This document shows positions 54,593-64,000 of a DNA stretch of 64,000 bases, in pieces. Source of the stretch: Hyphomicrobiales bacterium (GTDB taxonomy: Bacteria > Pseudomonadota > Alphaproteobacteria > Rhizobiales > Rhizobiaceae); the NCBI GenBank assembly GCA_900473805.1, contig UCMS01000033.1:1-64000 (forward strand), written 5' to 3'. Each line of letters begins with the position of its first letter. Position 1 is the first letter of the stretch. A program made the translations under genes and the position numbers. The notes beneath the pieces are model-generated. The model was given only the letters and a program-made list of their open reading frames with translations, searched no databases and was not told the DNA's origin.

Positions 54593-54991
54593 TCACGACG
54601 GGATGTCCGCAAGCTCCCCGACCTTCGTCAGGAGTGCGACAGCATTCTTGTCAAACGAATAAAACATTTCGCCACCAAGCCATTTGCCCTCGTGGGCTAT
54701 GATACCGTCAGCGAAATCGCCACCAGCCTCCATCATGGCCAGCCCCGCTTCCACCGCGGGGCGGTTCATTGCGACATTCTCCGTTTCCAAGAGGTCGCGG
54801 ATCGACTGTGCCACTTGGCTCACAGAGAGCTTTGCACCGCGACTGAGCACCCAGACGAATTCGCAGAGACAGGGCAAAGAGATCGCGATCAGCGAAGCTT
54901 GTGACATGATCCTGGCCGCAGCGGGCCCCTGAACAGGGTCGTCCTGGAGAACAGCGCGGATCAAGACATTCGTGTCGACTGAAATGTTCAT
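54593..54991 (-). CDS. vapC: VapC-type PIN-domain toxin ribonuclease
   Basis: The 132-residue PIN protein has the acidic cluster Asp6 (SVDTNVLIRA), Glu44 (CLCEFVWVL), Asp92/Asp95 (GDFADGIIA) and Asp114 (FYSFDKNAV), so the active site looks complete. Such toxins cleave tRNA or rRNA. Its ATG overlaps the antitoxin stop by four bases. It is the second gene of the pair. Confidence 0.88.
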   Translation of the reverse strand: MNISVDTNVLIRAVLQDDPVQGPAAARIMSQASLIAISLPCLCEFVWVLSRGAKLSVSQVAQSIRDLLETENVAMNRPAVEAGLAMMEAGGDFADGIIAHEGKWLGGEMFYSFDKNAVALLTKVGELADIPS

Positions 54992-55239
54992 TGACCGCCG
55001 ACCCAGCCGCTCGCTGCAATCTCGTTGATCTCTTCAAGGGTCAGTGGCTTCTCTACTTTGCCGGCATGGCGGCCGATAAAAGACGAGATGCTACCCGTTG
55101 GGCGCTCAGCCCGAACACGCAATTCACCCCCCGGTAATTTCTCCAGTGCGATCCGCTCTCCCGGTTTGATGCCGAGATGCTGCAGCAACTCACGCTTAAG
55201 CGTGACTTGGCCCTTTTGAGTGACGGTGAGCGATGTCAT
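54988..55239 (-). CDS. vapB: AbrB/VapB-type antitoxin
   Basis: The 83-residue protein begins TSLTVTQKGQVTLKRELLQHLGIKPGERIALEKLPGGELRV, the swapped-hairpin AbrB DNA-binding fold. A C-terminal tail follows (KPLTLEEINEIAASGWVGG) that would bind the PIN toxin. AAGGAGA precedes ATG 55239; the 16-codon upstream extension crosses the operator and is rejected. It should autoregulate through the palindrome at 55265. Confidence 0.88.
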   Translation of the reverse strand: MTSLTVTQKGQVTLKRELLQHLGIKPGERIALEKLPGGELRVRAERPTGSISSFIGRHAGKVEKPLTLEEINEIAASGWVGGQ

Positions 55240-55264
55240 GGTGGTTTCTCCTTGGTGATAAAGT

Positions 55265-55280
55265 AATGGAAATTTCCATT
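55265..55280. promoter_or_regulatory. Operator palindrome of vapBC
   Basis: AATGGAAATTTCCATT is a perfect 16-bp inverted repeat 26 bases upstream of the vapB ATG. Its position and symmetry fit binding by a dimeric AbrB-type antitoxin. No second copy was found in the window. Confidence 0.75.
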
Positions 55281-55374
55281 CACGCAAGGTAGGGCCTCAC
55301 TCTCCCAGGCGACCTAAAGTTTTGCCGACATCAGAAACCCCGATCTGCAGATCGAGCCTCGGCCGGAAAGGTGT

Positions 55375-55530
55375 TCAATCGGCGCATTGCGCCATACCGA
55401 GAGTTAGGTCGCTGAAGCCTTCCTCGTGCCGCTTGTAGGCGACCTCGAATCCAACAACGATCCAGATAAAAGGCCCGACTCCTGCGCCAGTCGCTGACGC
55501 CCAGCTCCGGCACCAGCGCATTGCCGATCA
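55375..55530 (-). pseudogene. Frameshifted, truncated VOC/bleomycin-resistance-like gene remnant
   Basis: Read on the minus strand, one frame gives IGNALVPELGVSDWRRSRAF plus YLD. After a one-base frame change the next frame gives VVGFEVAYKRHEEGFSDLTL followed by GMAQCAD and a stop. Joined, these make the first 45 or so residues of a VOC-family protein, whose usual pattern is VPEL-V-D--RS-AFY, then GF-V-Y-R-EEGF. The remaining two thirds of the family length is missing. It starts at the tldD stop and ends upstream of vapBC. The remnant is inferred from residue pattern only. Confidence 0.65.
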
Positions 55531-56943
55531 AGCCTTGGTCCCGCCCACGGTGATCTGGTCCATCCTCAGATGCGGCTGGCCGACGCCGACGGGGACCCAC
55601 TGGCCCGCCTTGCCGCAATTGCCAATCCCGGTGTCGAGCTTGGTATCGTTGCCGATCATGGTGATCCGCTTCATGGCGTCCGGCCCGTTGCCGATCAGCA
55701 TCGCACCCTTGACCGGCGCGCCGATCTTGCCGTTCTCGATCAGATAGGCTTCGGTGCAGCCGAAGACGAACTTGCCCGAGGTGATGTCCACCTGACCGCC
55801 GCCGAAGGAGACGGCATAGATGCCCTTCTTGACGGAGGCGATGATCTCTTCCGGCGTCTTGTCGCCCGAGAGCATGTAGGTATTGGTCATGCGCGGCATC
55901 GGCTGGTGAGCATAACCCTGGCGTCGGCCATTCCCCGTCGCCTTCATGCCCATCAGTCGGGCATTCTGGCGGTCCTGCATGTAGCCGACCAGCTTTCCGT
56001 TCTCGATCAGCACGTTATAGGCCGATGGTGTGCCCTCGTCATCAATGGTGATCGAGCCGCGCCGGTCATTGATCGTGCCATCATCAACAACGGTGACGCC
56101 GGGAGCGGCGACCATTTCACCCATCAGTCCGGCAAAGGCCGAGGTCTTCTTGCGGTTGAAGTCGCCTTCCAGCCCGTGGCCCACAGCCTCGTGCAGCATG
56201 ACGCCCGGCCAGCCATTGCCGAGTACGATATCCATCGTGCCGGCTGGCGCTTCCTGCGCCTCCAGGTTCACCAGCGCCTGACGGAGCGCCTCGTCCGCCC
56301 CGCGCTGCCAGCTTTCGGTGGTCAGGAAGTCGTTGAAGCCCATACGACCGCCGGTTCCGAAAGAGCCGCTTTCCTGCCGGTCTCCCTGTCCCGTCACGAC
56401 GGAGATGTTGATGCGAGTCATGGGTCTGATGTCGCGGACGCGGTGCCCGTCGGCGCGCAGGATCTCGACCACCTGCCAGCTTGCGCCCACAGTCGCCGTA
56501 ACTTGCCGCACCTTCGGGTCCTTGTCGCGCAGATACGCGTCGATCTCCGACAGCAGCTTCACCTTCTCCTCGAAGGTTGGCGAGCCGATCGGGTTGCCGT
56601 CGCCGTAAAGCTTGGAATTCGTCCGCTGCGGCGCGGCCGCATAGGAGCCCGAATGTCCGTGGGTGACGGCGCCGACAGCATCGGCCGCGCGGAAGAGGGC
56701 AGAGAGCGACAGTTCGCCGGCATGGGCATAACCCACCGCTTCGCCCGCAACCGCCCGAAGGCCGAACCCTTGGTCGGTGTTGAACGAGCCCCCCTTCAGG
56801 CGGCCGTTGTCGAACGTCAGCGATTCCGCCTGGGCATGTTCGACGAACAGCTCCCCGTCGTCAGCGCCCTTCAGGGCGTCTGCCACGCGCCGCGTCAGGG
56901 TGGCATCGTCGCAGTCGAAGAGGGAGAGAAGGTCCTGGGTCAT
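55528..56943 (-). CDS. tldD: TldD-type metalloprotease
   Basis: The 471-residue protein has the TldD features: an N-terminal helical domain, EGDFNRKKTSAFAGLMGE and the zinc-site motif HEAVGHGLEGD. A long C-terminal beta domain follows (GQVDITSGKFVFGCTEAYLIENG). With TldE/PmbA it processes peptides such as microcins and degrades CcdA; no pmbA gene is adjacent here. AAGGAGA precedes ATG 56943. An inverted repeat (TTGGGCGC/GCGCCCAA) lies in its leader. Confidence 0.9.
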   Translation of the reverse strand: MTQDLLSLFDCDDATLTRRVADALKGADDGELFVEHAQAESLTFDNGRLKGGSFNTDQGFGLRAVAGEAVGYAHAGELSLSALFRAADAVGAVTHGHSGSYAAAPQRTNSKLYGDGNPIGSPTFEEKVKLLSEIDAYLRDKDPKVRQVTATVGASWQVVEILRADGHRVRDIRPMTRINISVVTGQGDRQESGSFGTGGRMGFNDFLTTESWQRGADEALRQALVNLEAQEAPAGTMDIVLGNGWPGVMLHEAVGHGLEGDFNRKKTSAFAGLMGEMVAAPGVTVVDDGTINDRRGSITIDDEGTPSAYNVLIENGKLVGYMQDRQNARLMGMKATGNGRRQGYAHQPMPRMTNTYMLSGDKTPEEIIASVKKGIYAVSFGGGQVDITSGKFVFGCTEAYLIENGKIGAPVKGAMLIGNGPDAMKRITMIGNDTKLDTGIGNCGKAGQWVPVGVGQPHLRMDQITVGGTKA

Positions 56944-56984
56944 GCATGTCTCCTTGGGCGCATTGACCAAGCATGTAGGCGCCC

Positions 56985-57017
56985 AAAGAAAAAGGGGCAA
57001 GCCCGCCGGACTTGCCC
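56985..57017 (-). terminator. Rho-independent terminator of ialB
   Basis: On the minus strand GGGCAAG pairs with CTTGCCC (7 bp, 9-base loop) and is followed by CTTTTTCTTT. It begins 39 bases after the ialB stop and separates ialB from tldD. Confidence 0.8.
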
Positions 57018-57055
57018 TCAATCTGGAATGTCATCACGATAAGGCGACCGCGCGC

Positions 57056-57586
57056 TCAAGGCAGCGTGTCGTAACCCTCGCCAAAGCCGGCGAGCTCGAT
57101 CGGAATGCCGACGCGGTCCTGATCGGCGGATTCGCGCAGCGCAAAGACGGCCGCCTTGCCGGCGCGCAGGATTTTCATCAGCTCCTCGTCGATCTCGACC
57201 TCGACATAGCAGCCCTCGGAGAAGCAGCGGGTAAAATAGGCGCGGCCGATGTTGTTGCCGTCGACGAAGAGTTCCATCCCGTCCTTCAGGAGCACGCCGA
57301 GCGGCGCGAGGATGCGCAGGATCCGTGCCTTTCGGTCGGCCGTCTTCAACACGACCACAGAGAGACCAACCTCCGGCCGGTCTTCCGCAATCACGTTCTG
57401 CATCAGCGCGCATTGTTCGGCGGTGGCGCCTGCCGGCTTGTCGCAGATCACCGACCAGGCGCCGTGATTGGAGCGCACCGAACCCGGCTGCTGCTGCGTT
57501 TGCTGGCTCTGCGCCGTGGCCGCAAGCGTGCCGAAAAGCACAGCCGATGCGGCAAGGCCAGACCAGACACGTCTCGAAAGACCCAT
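57056..57586 (-). CDS. Invasion-associated locus B (IalB) family protein
   Basis: The 176-residue exported protein has a signal peptide (GLSRRVWSGLAASAVLFGTLAATAQS). Its IalB domain includes HGAWSVICDKPAGATAEQCALMQNV and GRAYFTRCFSEGCYVEVEID, with paired cysteines. IalB affects erythrocyte invasion in Bartonella; in free-living rhizobia it is common and its role is unknown. AGAGG precedes ATG 57586. Divergent from ctaC across a 329-base region. Confidence 0.85.
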   Translation of the reverse strand: MGLSRRVWSGLAASAVLFGTLAATAQSQQTQQQPGSVRSNHGAWSVICDKPAGATAEQCALMQNVIAEDRPEVGLSVVVLKTADRKARILRILAPLGVLLKDGMELFVDGNNIGRAYFTRCFSEGCYVEVEIDEELMKILRAGKAAVFALRESADQDRVGIPIELAGFGEGYDTLP

Positions 57587-57915
57587 GAATACCTCTGGAA
57601 AACGAATCATCCCGCACATTCTTGTCGTTCGGGTGGGGAAATGGAAAGCCCCGACGCCTGTTTTACGGTCGACTGCGGCATAATTGGGACTGGCTGCGCG
57701 CCTCTGGCGGGCATTCGAGGCGGCCGGCGCAGCCGGTTGGGGAAAAGCCTGTGAAGGAAGGCGCCTGGCAATTGATCAAGCGCAAAAATGCCGCACCGGC
57801 TTTCGCCTCAGCGTATTGCGAATGCGGCCGATCTGTGATTTTAAACGGCGACACTAGCATGATTTTTGCGCTATGGTTTGATGTGGATCAAGCGCTTGTG
57901 GGAGACCAGACCGTG
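57587..57915. promoter_or_regulatory. Divergent ialB/ctaC region with a repeat cluster
   Basis: The 329 bases contain no gene. The decamer GATCAAGCGC occurs twice (57774-57783 and 57886-57895). The 10-mer GCGCAAAAAT (57780-57789) has an exact inverted copy, ATTTTTGCGC (57862-57871). The second decamer overlaps a perfect FNR-type site. The arrangement suggests a shared regulatory region for the oxidase operon. Confidence 0.55.
57878..57891 (+). promoter_or_regulatory. FNR/FixK-type binding site upstream of ctaC
   Basis: TTGATGTGGATCAA matches the consensus TTGAT-N4-ATCAA in all ten defined positions. It ends 24 bases before the ctaC ATG, a position downstream of or overlapping the transcription start, which would favour repression of the aa3 oxidase at low oxygen. 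Confidence 0.7.
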
Positions 57916-60482
<2,567 letters not shown>

Positions 60483-60508
60483 GCGGATCTTCGCATCCAA
60501 CAGACGAT

Positions 60509-60541
60509 CGGGCGCCGCAGTCATCAAGATTGCGGCGCCCG
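60509..60541. other. Intercistronic hairpin between ctaD and ctaB
   Basis: CGGGCGCCGCA (60509-60519) and TGCGGCGCCCG (60531-60541) form a perfect 11-bp stem with an 11-base loop. No T run follows. It is more likely to protect the 3' end of a processed ctaCD mRNA, or lower ctaB expression, than to act as a full terminator. Confidence 0.6.
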
Positions 60542-60572
60542 AAAGACCACACGGAAGACGGAAAGCAACAGA

Positions 60573-61529
60573 ATGACAGTCATCGACAATCGCGACGTAT
60601 TCGGCATCGAGGGCGAAGTCCGCCTGTCCGAAGCCGGCCCGCGCGATTTCTTCGCGCTTCTGAAGCCGCGCGTCATGTCGCTCGTCGTCTTCACGGCACT
60701 GGCCGGTCTCGTCCTGGCCCCGGGCTCCATCCATCCGGTCATTGGCTTTATCGCTATCCTCTGCATCGCCGTCGGGGCAGGGGCTTCCGGCGCGCTCAAC
60801 ATGTGGTACGACGCCGATATCGACGCGGTGATGTCCCGCACGGCGACCCGCCCGGTTCCAGCCGGCCGCGTCACCCCGCACGAAGCGCTGGCCTTCGGCC
60901 TCGTGCTCTCGGTGTTTTCTGTCGCCATCCTCGGTCTTGCTGTTAATTGGTTCGCAGCCGGTCTGCTCGCATTCACCATCTTTTTCTACGCCGTCGTCTA
61001 CACGATGTGGCTCAAGCGCTCGACCCCGCAGAACATCGTCATCGGCGGTGCGGCCGGCGCCTTCCCGCCCATGGTCGGCTGGGCCTGCGTGACGGGTGGT
61101 GTCTCCCTCGACAGCTTCATCCTGTTCATGATCATCTTCCTCTGGACGCCGGCCCATTTCTGGGCGCTCGCGCTGTTTAAGATGAAGGACTACGGCGCCG
61201 TTGGCGTCCCGATGATGCCCAACGTCGCCGGGATCCCCTCGACCAAGCGTCAGATCGCGCTCTATGCCGTGCTGACCGCCATCACGGGCGTGCTTCCGAC
61301 CGTTACCGGCCTGTCCTCGATCGGCTACGGCATTGTCGCTGCCCTTCTCGGCGCCGTCTTCATCCACTGTTCCATCGCCGTCTGGCGCATGGCAGACGGC
61401 GATGAGAAGATGGTGCCGGCCAAGAAGCTCTTCGGTTATTCGATCTTCTATCTCTTCGCGATTTTCTCGGCTCTCATGGTCGATCTCTATGTCGCGCCTG
61501 CCATCCTGTCTCTCGGAGGTGCCGCCTGA
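60573..61529 (+). CDS. ctaB: Protoheme IX farnesyltransferase (heme O synthase)
   Basis: The 318-residue UbiA-family enzyme has about eight TM helices. The prenyltransferase motifs are [25 protein letters not shown] and the second Asp-rich loop [17 protein letters not shown]. It attaches the farnesyl tail to heme B, giving the heme A precursor for the oxidase. It starts at ATG 60573, and the TGATG junction with the small ORF that follows couples their translation. Confidence 0.95.
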   Translation: MTVIDNRDVFGIEGEVRLSEAGPRDFFALLKPRVMSLVVFTALAGLVLAPGSIHPVIGFIAILCIAVGAGASGALNMWYDADIDAVMSRTATRPVPAGRVTPHEALAFGLVLSVFSVAILGLAVNWFAAGLLAFTIFFYAVVYTMWLKRSTPQNIVIGGAAGAFPPMVGWACVTGGVSLDSFILFMIIFLWTPAHFWALALFKMKDYGAVGVPMMPNVAGIPSTKRQIALYAVLTAITGVLPTVTGLSSIGYGIVAALLGAVFIHCSIAVWRMADGDEKMVPAKKLFGYSIFYLFAIFSALMVDLYVAPAILSLGGAA

Positions 61530-61663
61530 TGGAAACCATCCAGCTTAACGAGGTTCAGAAGAAGTCGCGCCGCGGTCGCAACATCGCCCTCGGCGTCGTT
61601 CTCGCGCTGCTCGTCGCGATTTTCTACGCTGTGACGATCATCAAGATCAGCAATATGGGCTGA
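61529..61663 (+). CDS. CoxF-like small membrane protein
   Basis: The 44-residue product begins [20 protein letters not shown] and continues with one TM helix ([18 protein letters not shown]) and a short polar tail (KISNMG). A basic N-terminal side predicts cytoplasmic orientation. Small CoxF-type proteins of this plan lie between ctaB and ctaG in many rhizobial aa3 operons and are thought to help assembly. Its ATG overlaps the ctaB stop in TGATG, and GGAGG of ctaG follows directly. Confidence 0.75.
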   Translation: METIQLNEVQKKSRRGRNIALGVVLALLVAIFYAVTIIKISNMG

Positions 61664-61674
61664 CGGAGGTAGCC

Positions 61675-62301
61675 ATGGCCGAAGCACCGATGAACCACAC
61701 GCCGAAAATGCCCGAACGCAGCGCGACCCGCCGCGATTTTGGCGTTGCCGCTGCCTGTGTCGTCTTCGTCGGTGCCATGGTCGGCATGAGCTTCGCCGCC
61801 GTTCCCCTCTACCAAATGTTCTGCAAGGTGACTGGCTACGGCGGCACCACGCAGCGTGTCGAACAGATGTCCGACGTTGTTCTCGACAAGACCATCAACG
61901 TCACATTTGACGCCAACGTGTCGAGCGGTCTGAACTGGGACTTCAAGCCAGTCGACACGAAGGTCACGCCGAAGATCGGCGAGACCGTTGAAATTCGCTA
62001 TGTCGCGACGAACAACTCGTCGACGCCCGTGACCGGGGAGGCCGTCTTCAACGTCTCTCCGGGCGAAGCCGGTGCCTACTTCAACAAGGTCCAGTGCTTC
62101 TGCTTCACCAAGACCACGTTGCAGCCGGGCGAGACGCTGGAAATGCCTGTTGTGTTCTTTGTCGATCCCGCCATCGTCGATGCGGAAGAGACCAAGGACA
62201 TCGGAACGATTACCCTTTCCTACACCTTCTATCCGCGCGAAGACGAAAAGCCGGTAGCAGCGCTGAACGTGGATAAGGGCAAGATACAGCCGAAACTGTG
62301 A
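61675..62301 (+). CDS. ctaG: Cytochrome c oxidase assembly protein CtaG (Cox11)
   Basis: The 208-residue protein has one N-terminal TM helix ([25 protein letters not shown]) followed by the Cox11 domain. The domain carries the copper-binding CFCF motif ([15 protein letters not shown]) and [11 protein letters not shown] at the C-terminus. It delivers copper to the CuB site of subunit I. CGGAGG precedes the ATG at 61675, 11 bases after the small ORF. Confidence 0.95.
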   Translation: MAEAPMNHTPKMPERSATRRDFGVAAACVVFVGAMVGMSFAAVPLYQMFCKVTGYGGTTQRVEQMSDVVLDKTINVTFDANVSSGLNWDFKPVDTKVTPKIGETVEIRYVATNNSSTPVTGEAVFNVSPGEAGAYFNKVQCFCFTKTTLQPGETLEMPVVFFVDPAIVDAEETKDIGTITLSYTFYPREDEKPVAALNVDKGKIQPKL

Positions 62302-62356
62302 GAGGGGTCCGGTAAGACGGGTCTCGTAATGAAATTGACATTCGGGGATTGCTGAA

Positions 62357-63235
62357 ATGGCCGAAGCGCACCAGAAGAACCACGACTACCACATTATCGA
62401 TCCCAGCCCCTGGCCGATCCTGGCCTCGATCGGCGCCTTCGTCCTGACCTTCGGTGGCGTCGGTTACATGCGCTATCTGAACGGCGGTTCCTTCAAGCTG
62501 TTCGGTCTGGAGCTTGCCCATCCGTGGCTGTTCTACATCGGTCTTGCCATCGTGCTCTTCACGATGTTCGCCTGGTGGGCGGATACGATCAAGGAAGCGC
62601 ATTCCGGCGCCCACACGCGCGTTGTCTCGCTGCACCTGCGCTACGGCATGATCATGTTCATCGCTTCGGAAGTGATGTTCTTCGTTGCCTGGTTCTGGGC
62701 CTTCTTCGACGCCAGCCTCTTCGCCAATGAAGCCATCCAGGCAAGCCGCGTCGAGTTCACCGGCGGCACCTGGCCGCCGAAGGGTATCGAAGTCGTCGAC
62801 CCCTGGCACCTGCCGCTCTACAACACCGTGATCCTGCTGCTCTCCGGCACCTGTGTCACCTGGGCTCACCATGCCCTGCTGCACAACGATCGTAAGGGTG
62901 TCGTCTCTGGCCTGGTCTTGACCGTCCTGCTCGGTATCCTGTTCTCGGCGGTCCAGGCCTACGAGTACATGCACTCGCCGTTCGACTTCAAGAATTCGAT
63001 CTATGGCGCGACCTTCTTCATGGCGACCGGTTTCCACGGCTTCCACGTTCTGGTCGGCACGATCTTCCTGATCGTTTGCCTGTTCCGTGCGCTTGCCGGC
63101 CACTTCACCCCGAAGCAGCACTTCGGCTTCGAAGCTGCTGCCTGGTACTGGCATTTCGTTGACGTTGTCTGGCTCTTCCTCTTCTTCGCCATCTACATCT
63201 GGGGCGATTGGGGCGCGCCGCTGCACGCCGGCTGA
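62357..63235 (+). CDS. ctaE: Cytochrome c oxidase subunit III
   Basis: The 292-residue subunit has seven TM helices. The subunit III motifs are RYGMIMFIASEVMFFVAWFWAFF, GTWPPKGIEVVDPW, NTVILLLSGTCVTWAHHALL, ATGFHGFHVLVGTIFLIVCL and AAWYWHFVDVVWLFLFF. It stabilises the oxidase core and supports sustained turnover. A terminator follows 18 bases after the stop, so the promoter-proximal operon may end here. Confidence 0.96.
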   Translation: MAEAHQKNHDYHIIDPSPWPILASIGAFVLTFGGVGYMRYLNGGSFKLFGLELAHPWLFYIGLAIVLFTMFAWWADTIKEAHSGAHTRVVSLHLRYGMIMFIASEVMFFVAWFWAFFDASLFANEAIQASRVEFTGGTWPPKGIEVVDPWHLPLYNTVILLLSGTCVTWAHHALLHNDRKGVVSGLVLTVLLGILFSAVQAYEYMHSPFDFKNSIYGATFFMATGFHGFHVLVGTIFLIVCLFRALAGHFTPKQHFGFEAAAWYWHFVDVVWLFLFFAIYIWGDWGAPLHAG

Positions 63236-63253
63236 ATGCGGCCGAAAGCATAG

Positions 63254-63278
63254 AAGGGCGGCGCAAGCCGCCCTTTTT
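63254..63278 (+). terminator. Rho-independent terminator after ctaE
   Basis: AAGGGCGGC pairs with GCCGCCCTT (9 bp, 4-base loop) and is followed by a run of five T. It separates ctaE from the DUF983 and SURF1 genes. Confidence 0.85.
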
Positions 63279-63392
63279 CATTTCAACTTCCTTCCTGCGG
63301 CACTGCCTGCGACCCTGTGGGGACTGGGAGGGAACACCGACCTGCTCTAAGGGTTGGCCAGACGGCTGGAATGTCCCAAAGGAGGGATTGTT

Positions 63393-63776
63393 ATGACCGA
63401 CGACAACGCACAATACGCACCCGTCGACCCGATGAAGGCCGCGCTTTCCGCTTCCTGCCCGCGCTGCGGGAATGGCAAGCTGTTCGATGGCCTGACCAAA
63501 CCGAAGAAACGCTGTGCCTCCTGCGGGCTCGATTATTCCTTCATCGACGCGGGCGATGGCCCGGCGATCTTCGTCATCCTGCTCGCCGACCTTCTGGTCG
63601 TCGGGTTTGCCGTCTGGGTCGAACTCACCTACCAGCCTTCGGTGTGGCTTCACATTCTGGTCTTCGCTCCCCTCGGTGTCGCGTTGACGCTCTGGCTGAT
63701 GCGCACGCTGAAGGCCCTGCTGATCGCGCTGCAATACCGCAACAACGCCGCCCCCGGGGTCATCGACCGTGGTTGA
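63393..63776 (+). CDS. DUF983 domain protein
   Basis: The 127-residue protein has a zinc-ribbon-like N-terminus (SCPRCGNGKLFDG then RCASCGLDYS, two CxxC pairs) and two TM helices. This is the DUF983 layout. DUF983 genes sit next to oxidase assembly genes in many alphaproteobacteria. AGGAGG lies eight bases before ATG 63393. Its 3' end overlaps the SURF1 start by eight bases. Confidence 0.88.
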   Translation: MTDDNAQYAPVDPMKAALSASCPRCGNGKLFDGLTKPKKRCASCGLDYSFIDAGDGPAIFVILLADLLVVGFAVWVELTYQPSVWLHILVFAPLGVALTLWLMRTLKALLIALQYRNNAAPGVIDRG

Positions 63777-64000
63777 GCAGACCGAGGCCGTCAAAAAGGC
63801 GGGCCGCGGCTGGCGCTTCTGGGCCGGTCTCGTGCTGGTTCCGCTCGCCATGGCCATCTTGCTGTCGCTCGGCACCTGGCAGGTCAATCGTCTGCATTGG
63901 AAGGAAAGCCTGCTCGCTGCGATCGACGAACGCAGCCATGCCCCGGCCGTCGACGTCTCGGATATCGCGGCGCGTCTGGCGGCCGGCGAAGAGATCGACT
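63769..64000 (+). CDS. SURF1 family cytochrome oxidase assembly protein (partial, runs off window)
   Basis: The start is GTG 63769 (VVEQTEAVKKAGRGWRFW). A TM helix (LVLVPLAMAILLSLGTWQV) and the SURF1 motif LGTWQVNRLHWKESLL follow. About 77 residues are inside the window and the rest lies beyond 64000. SURF1 helps insert heme A into subunit I. The GTG overlaps the DUF983 stop by eight bases, so the pair is translationally coupled. Confidence 0.85.
   Translation, partial: MVEQTEAVKKAGRGWRFWAGLVLVPLAMAILLSLGTWQVNRLHWKESLLAAIDERSHAPAVDVSDIAARLAAGEEID

Noticed and set aside
55331..55618. A 95-codon ORF overlapping the end of tldD
   Set aside because: Its upstream part is tldD in another frame, and its middle is explained better by the frameshifted VOC remnant.
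57622..57915. N-terminal extension of ctaC by 98 codons
   Set aside because: The extension crosses the FNR box and repeat cluster and precedes a good signal peptide; subunit II starts at the signal peptide.

Overview
The window is a chromosomal segment of an alphaproteobacterium, most likely Rhizobiaceae (Rhizobium/Agrobacterium clade). The evidence is the gene content: lpiA-like/acvB, betB-betA, bioMNY, a cytochrome aa3 cluster in the order ctaC-ctaD-ctaB-(small ORF)-ctaG-ctaE-DUF983-SURF1, invasion protein IalB, the fabI/aroC/ribB and dnaJ/pdxH neighbourhood, DUF1344, and intergenic CCTCCCCTTGAGGGGGAGG-type palindromes. I saw no tRNA, rRNA, CRISPR array, insertion sequence or prophage. Genus and species cannot be fixed from the sequence alone.

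Layout. 0-9 kb: a very small heme-copper-oxidase-like membrane protein, a DUF2161 nuclease-fold protein, a stand-alone Ada N-domain, a DctPQM TRAP transporter with a terminator between dctP and dctQ, a DUF900 lipoprotein hydrolase, and a short LpiA-like aminoacyl-PG synthase overlapping acvB. 9-17 kb: a ParDE-like toxin-antitoxin (TA) pair, glycine-betaine synthesis genes betB and betA (betB lies between two copies of a composite palindromic repeat), an enoyl-CoA hydratase, and the RNA methyltransferase pair tlyA-rlmD. 17-25 kb: a probable small RNA with an anti-Shine-Dalgarno loop, then three same-strand chemoreceptor genes, the third with a periplasmic c-type heme motif, with a DUF4424 gene between the first and second. 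25-39 kb: small stress-type proteins, sodB, MFS/YkgJ, dxs, pirin, a TumE-like TA pair, xseB, a histone-deacetylase-family protein, the BioMNY biotin importer, YcaQ, GNAT and an Xre/RES TA pair. 39-50 kb: ribB(A), aroC, a GGDEF-EAL protein, DUF1344, a histidine phosphatase, fabI, a DnaJ-like protein, a lipoprotein and pdxH. 50-64 kb: a polysaccharide deacetylase, a SoxR-controlled MFS exporter with soxR, a D,D-carboxypeptidase with a SPOR domain, VapBC, a decayed VOC gene, tldD, ialB and the aa3 oxidase operon, running off the right edge inside SURF1.

How parts work together. The aa3 operon encodes the oxidase subunits (CtaC, CtaD, CtaE), heme O synthesis (CtaB), CuB insertion (CtaG) and assembly (SURF1). 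A perfect FNR/FixK-type site 25 bp before ctaC suggests oxygen control. SoxR and the MFS exporter form a redox-cycler efflux unit with a soxS-like 19-bp-spacer promoter. BetB and BetA convert choline to glycine betaine. LpiA/AcvB pairs make and hydrolyse lysyl-phosphatidylglycerol. Four different TA modules lie between housekeeping genes, two of them with clear operator palindromes.

The points most worth a second look are the anti-SD small RNA, the c-heme chemoreceptor, the FNR box and repeat cluster before ctaC, the flippase-less LpiA, the SoxR promoter, the composite repeats around betB, and the frameshifted VOC remnant beside VapBC.
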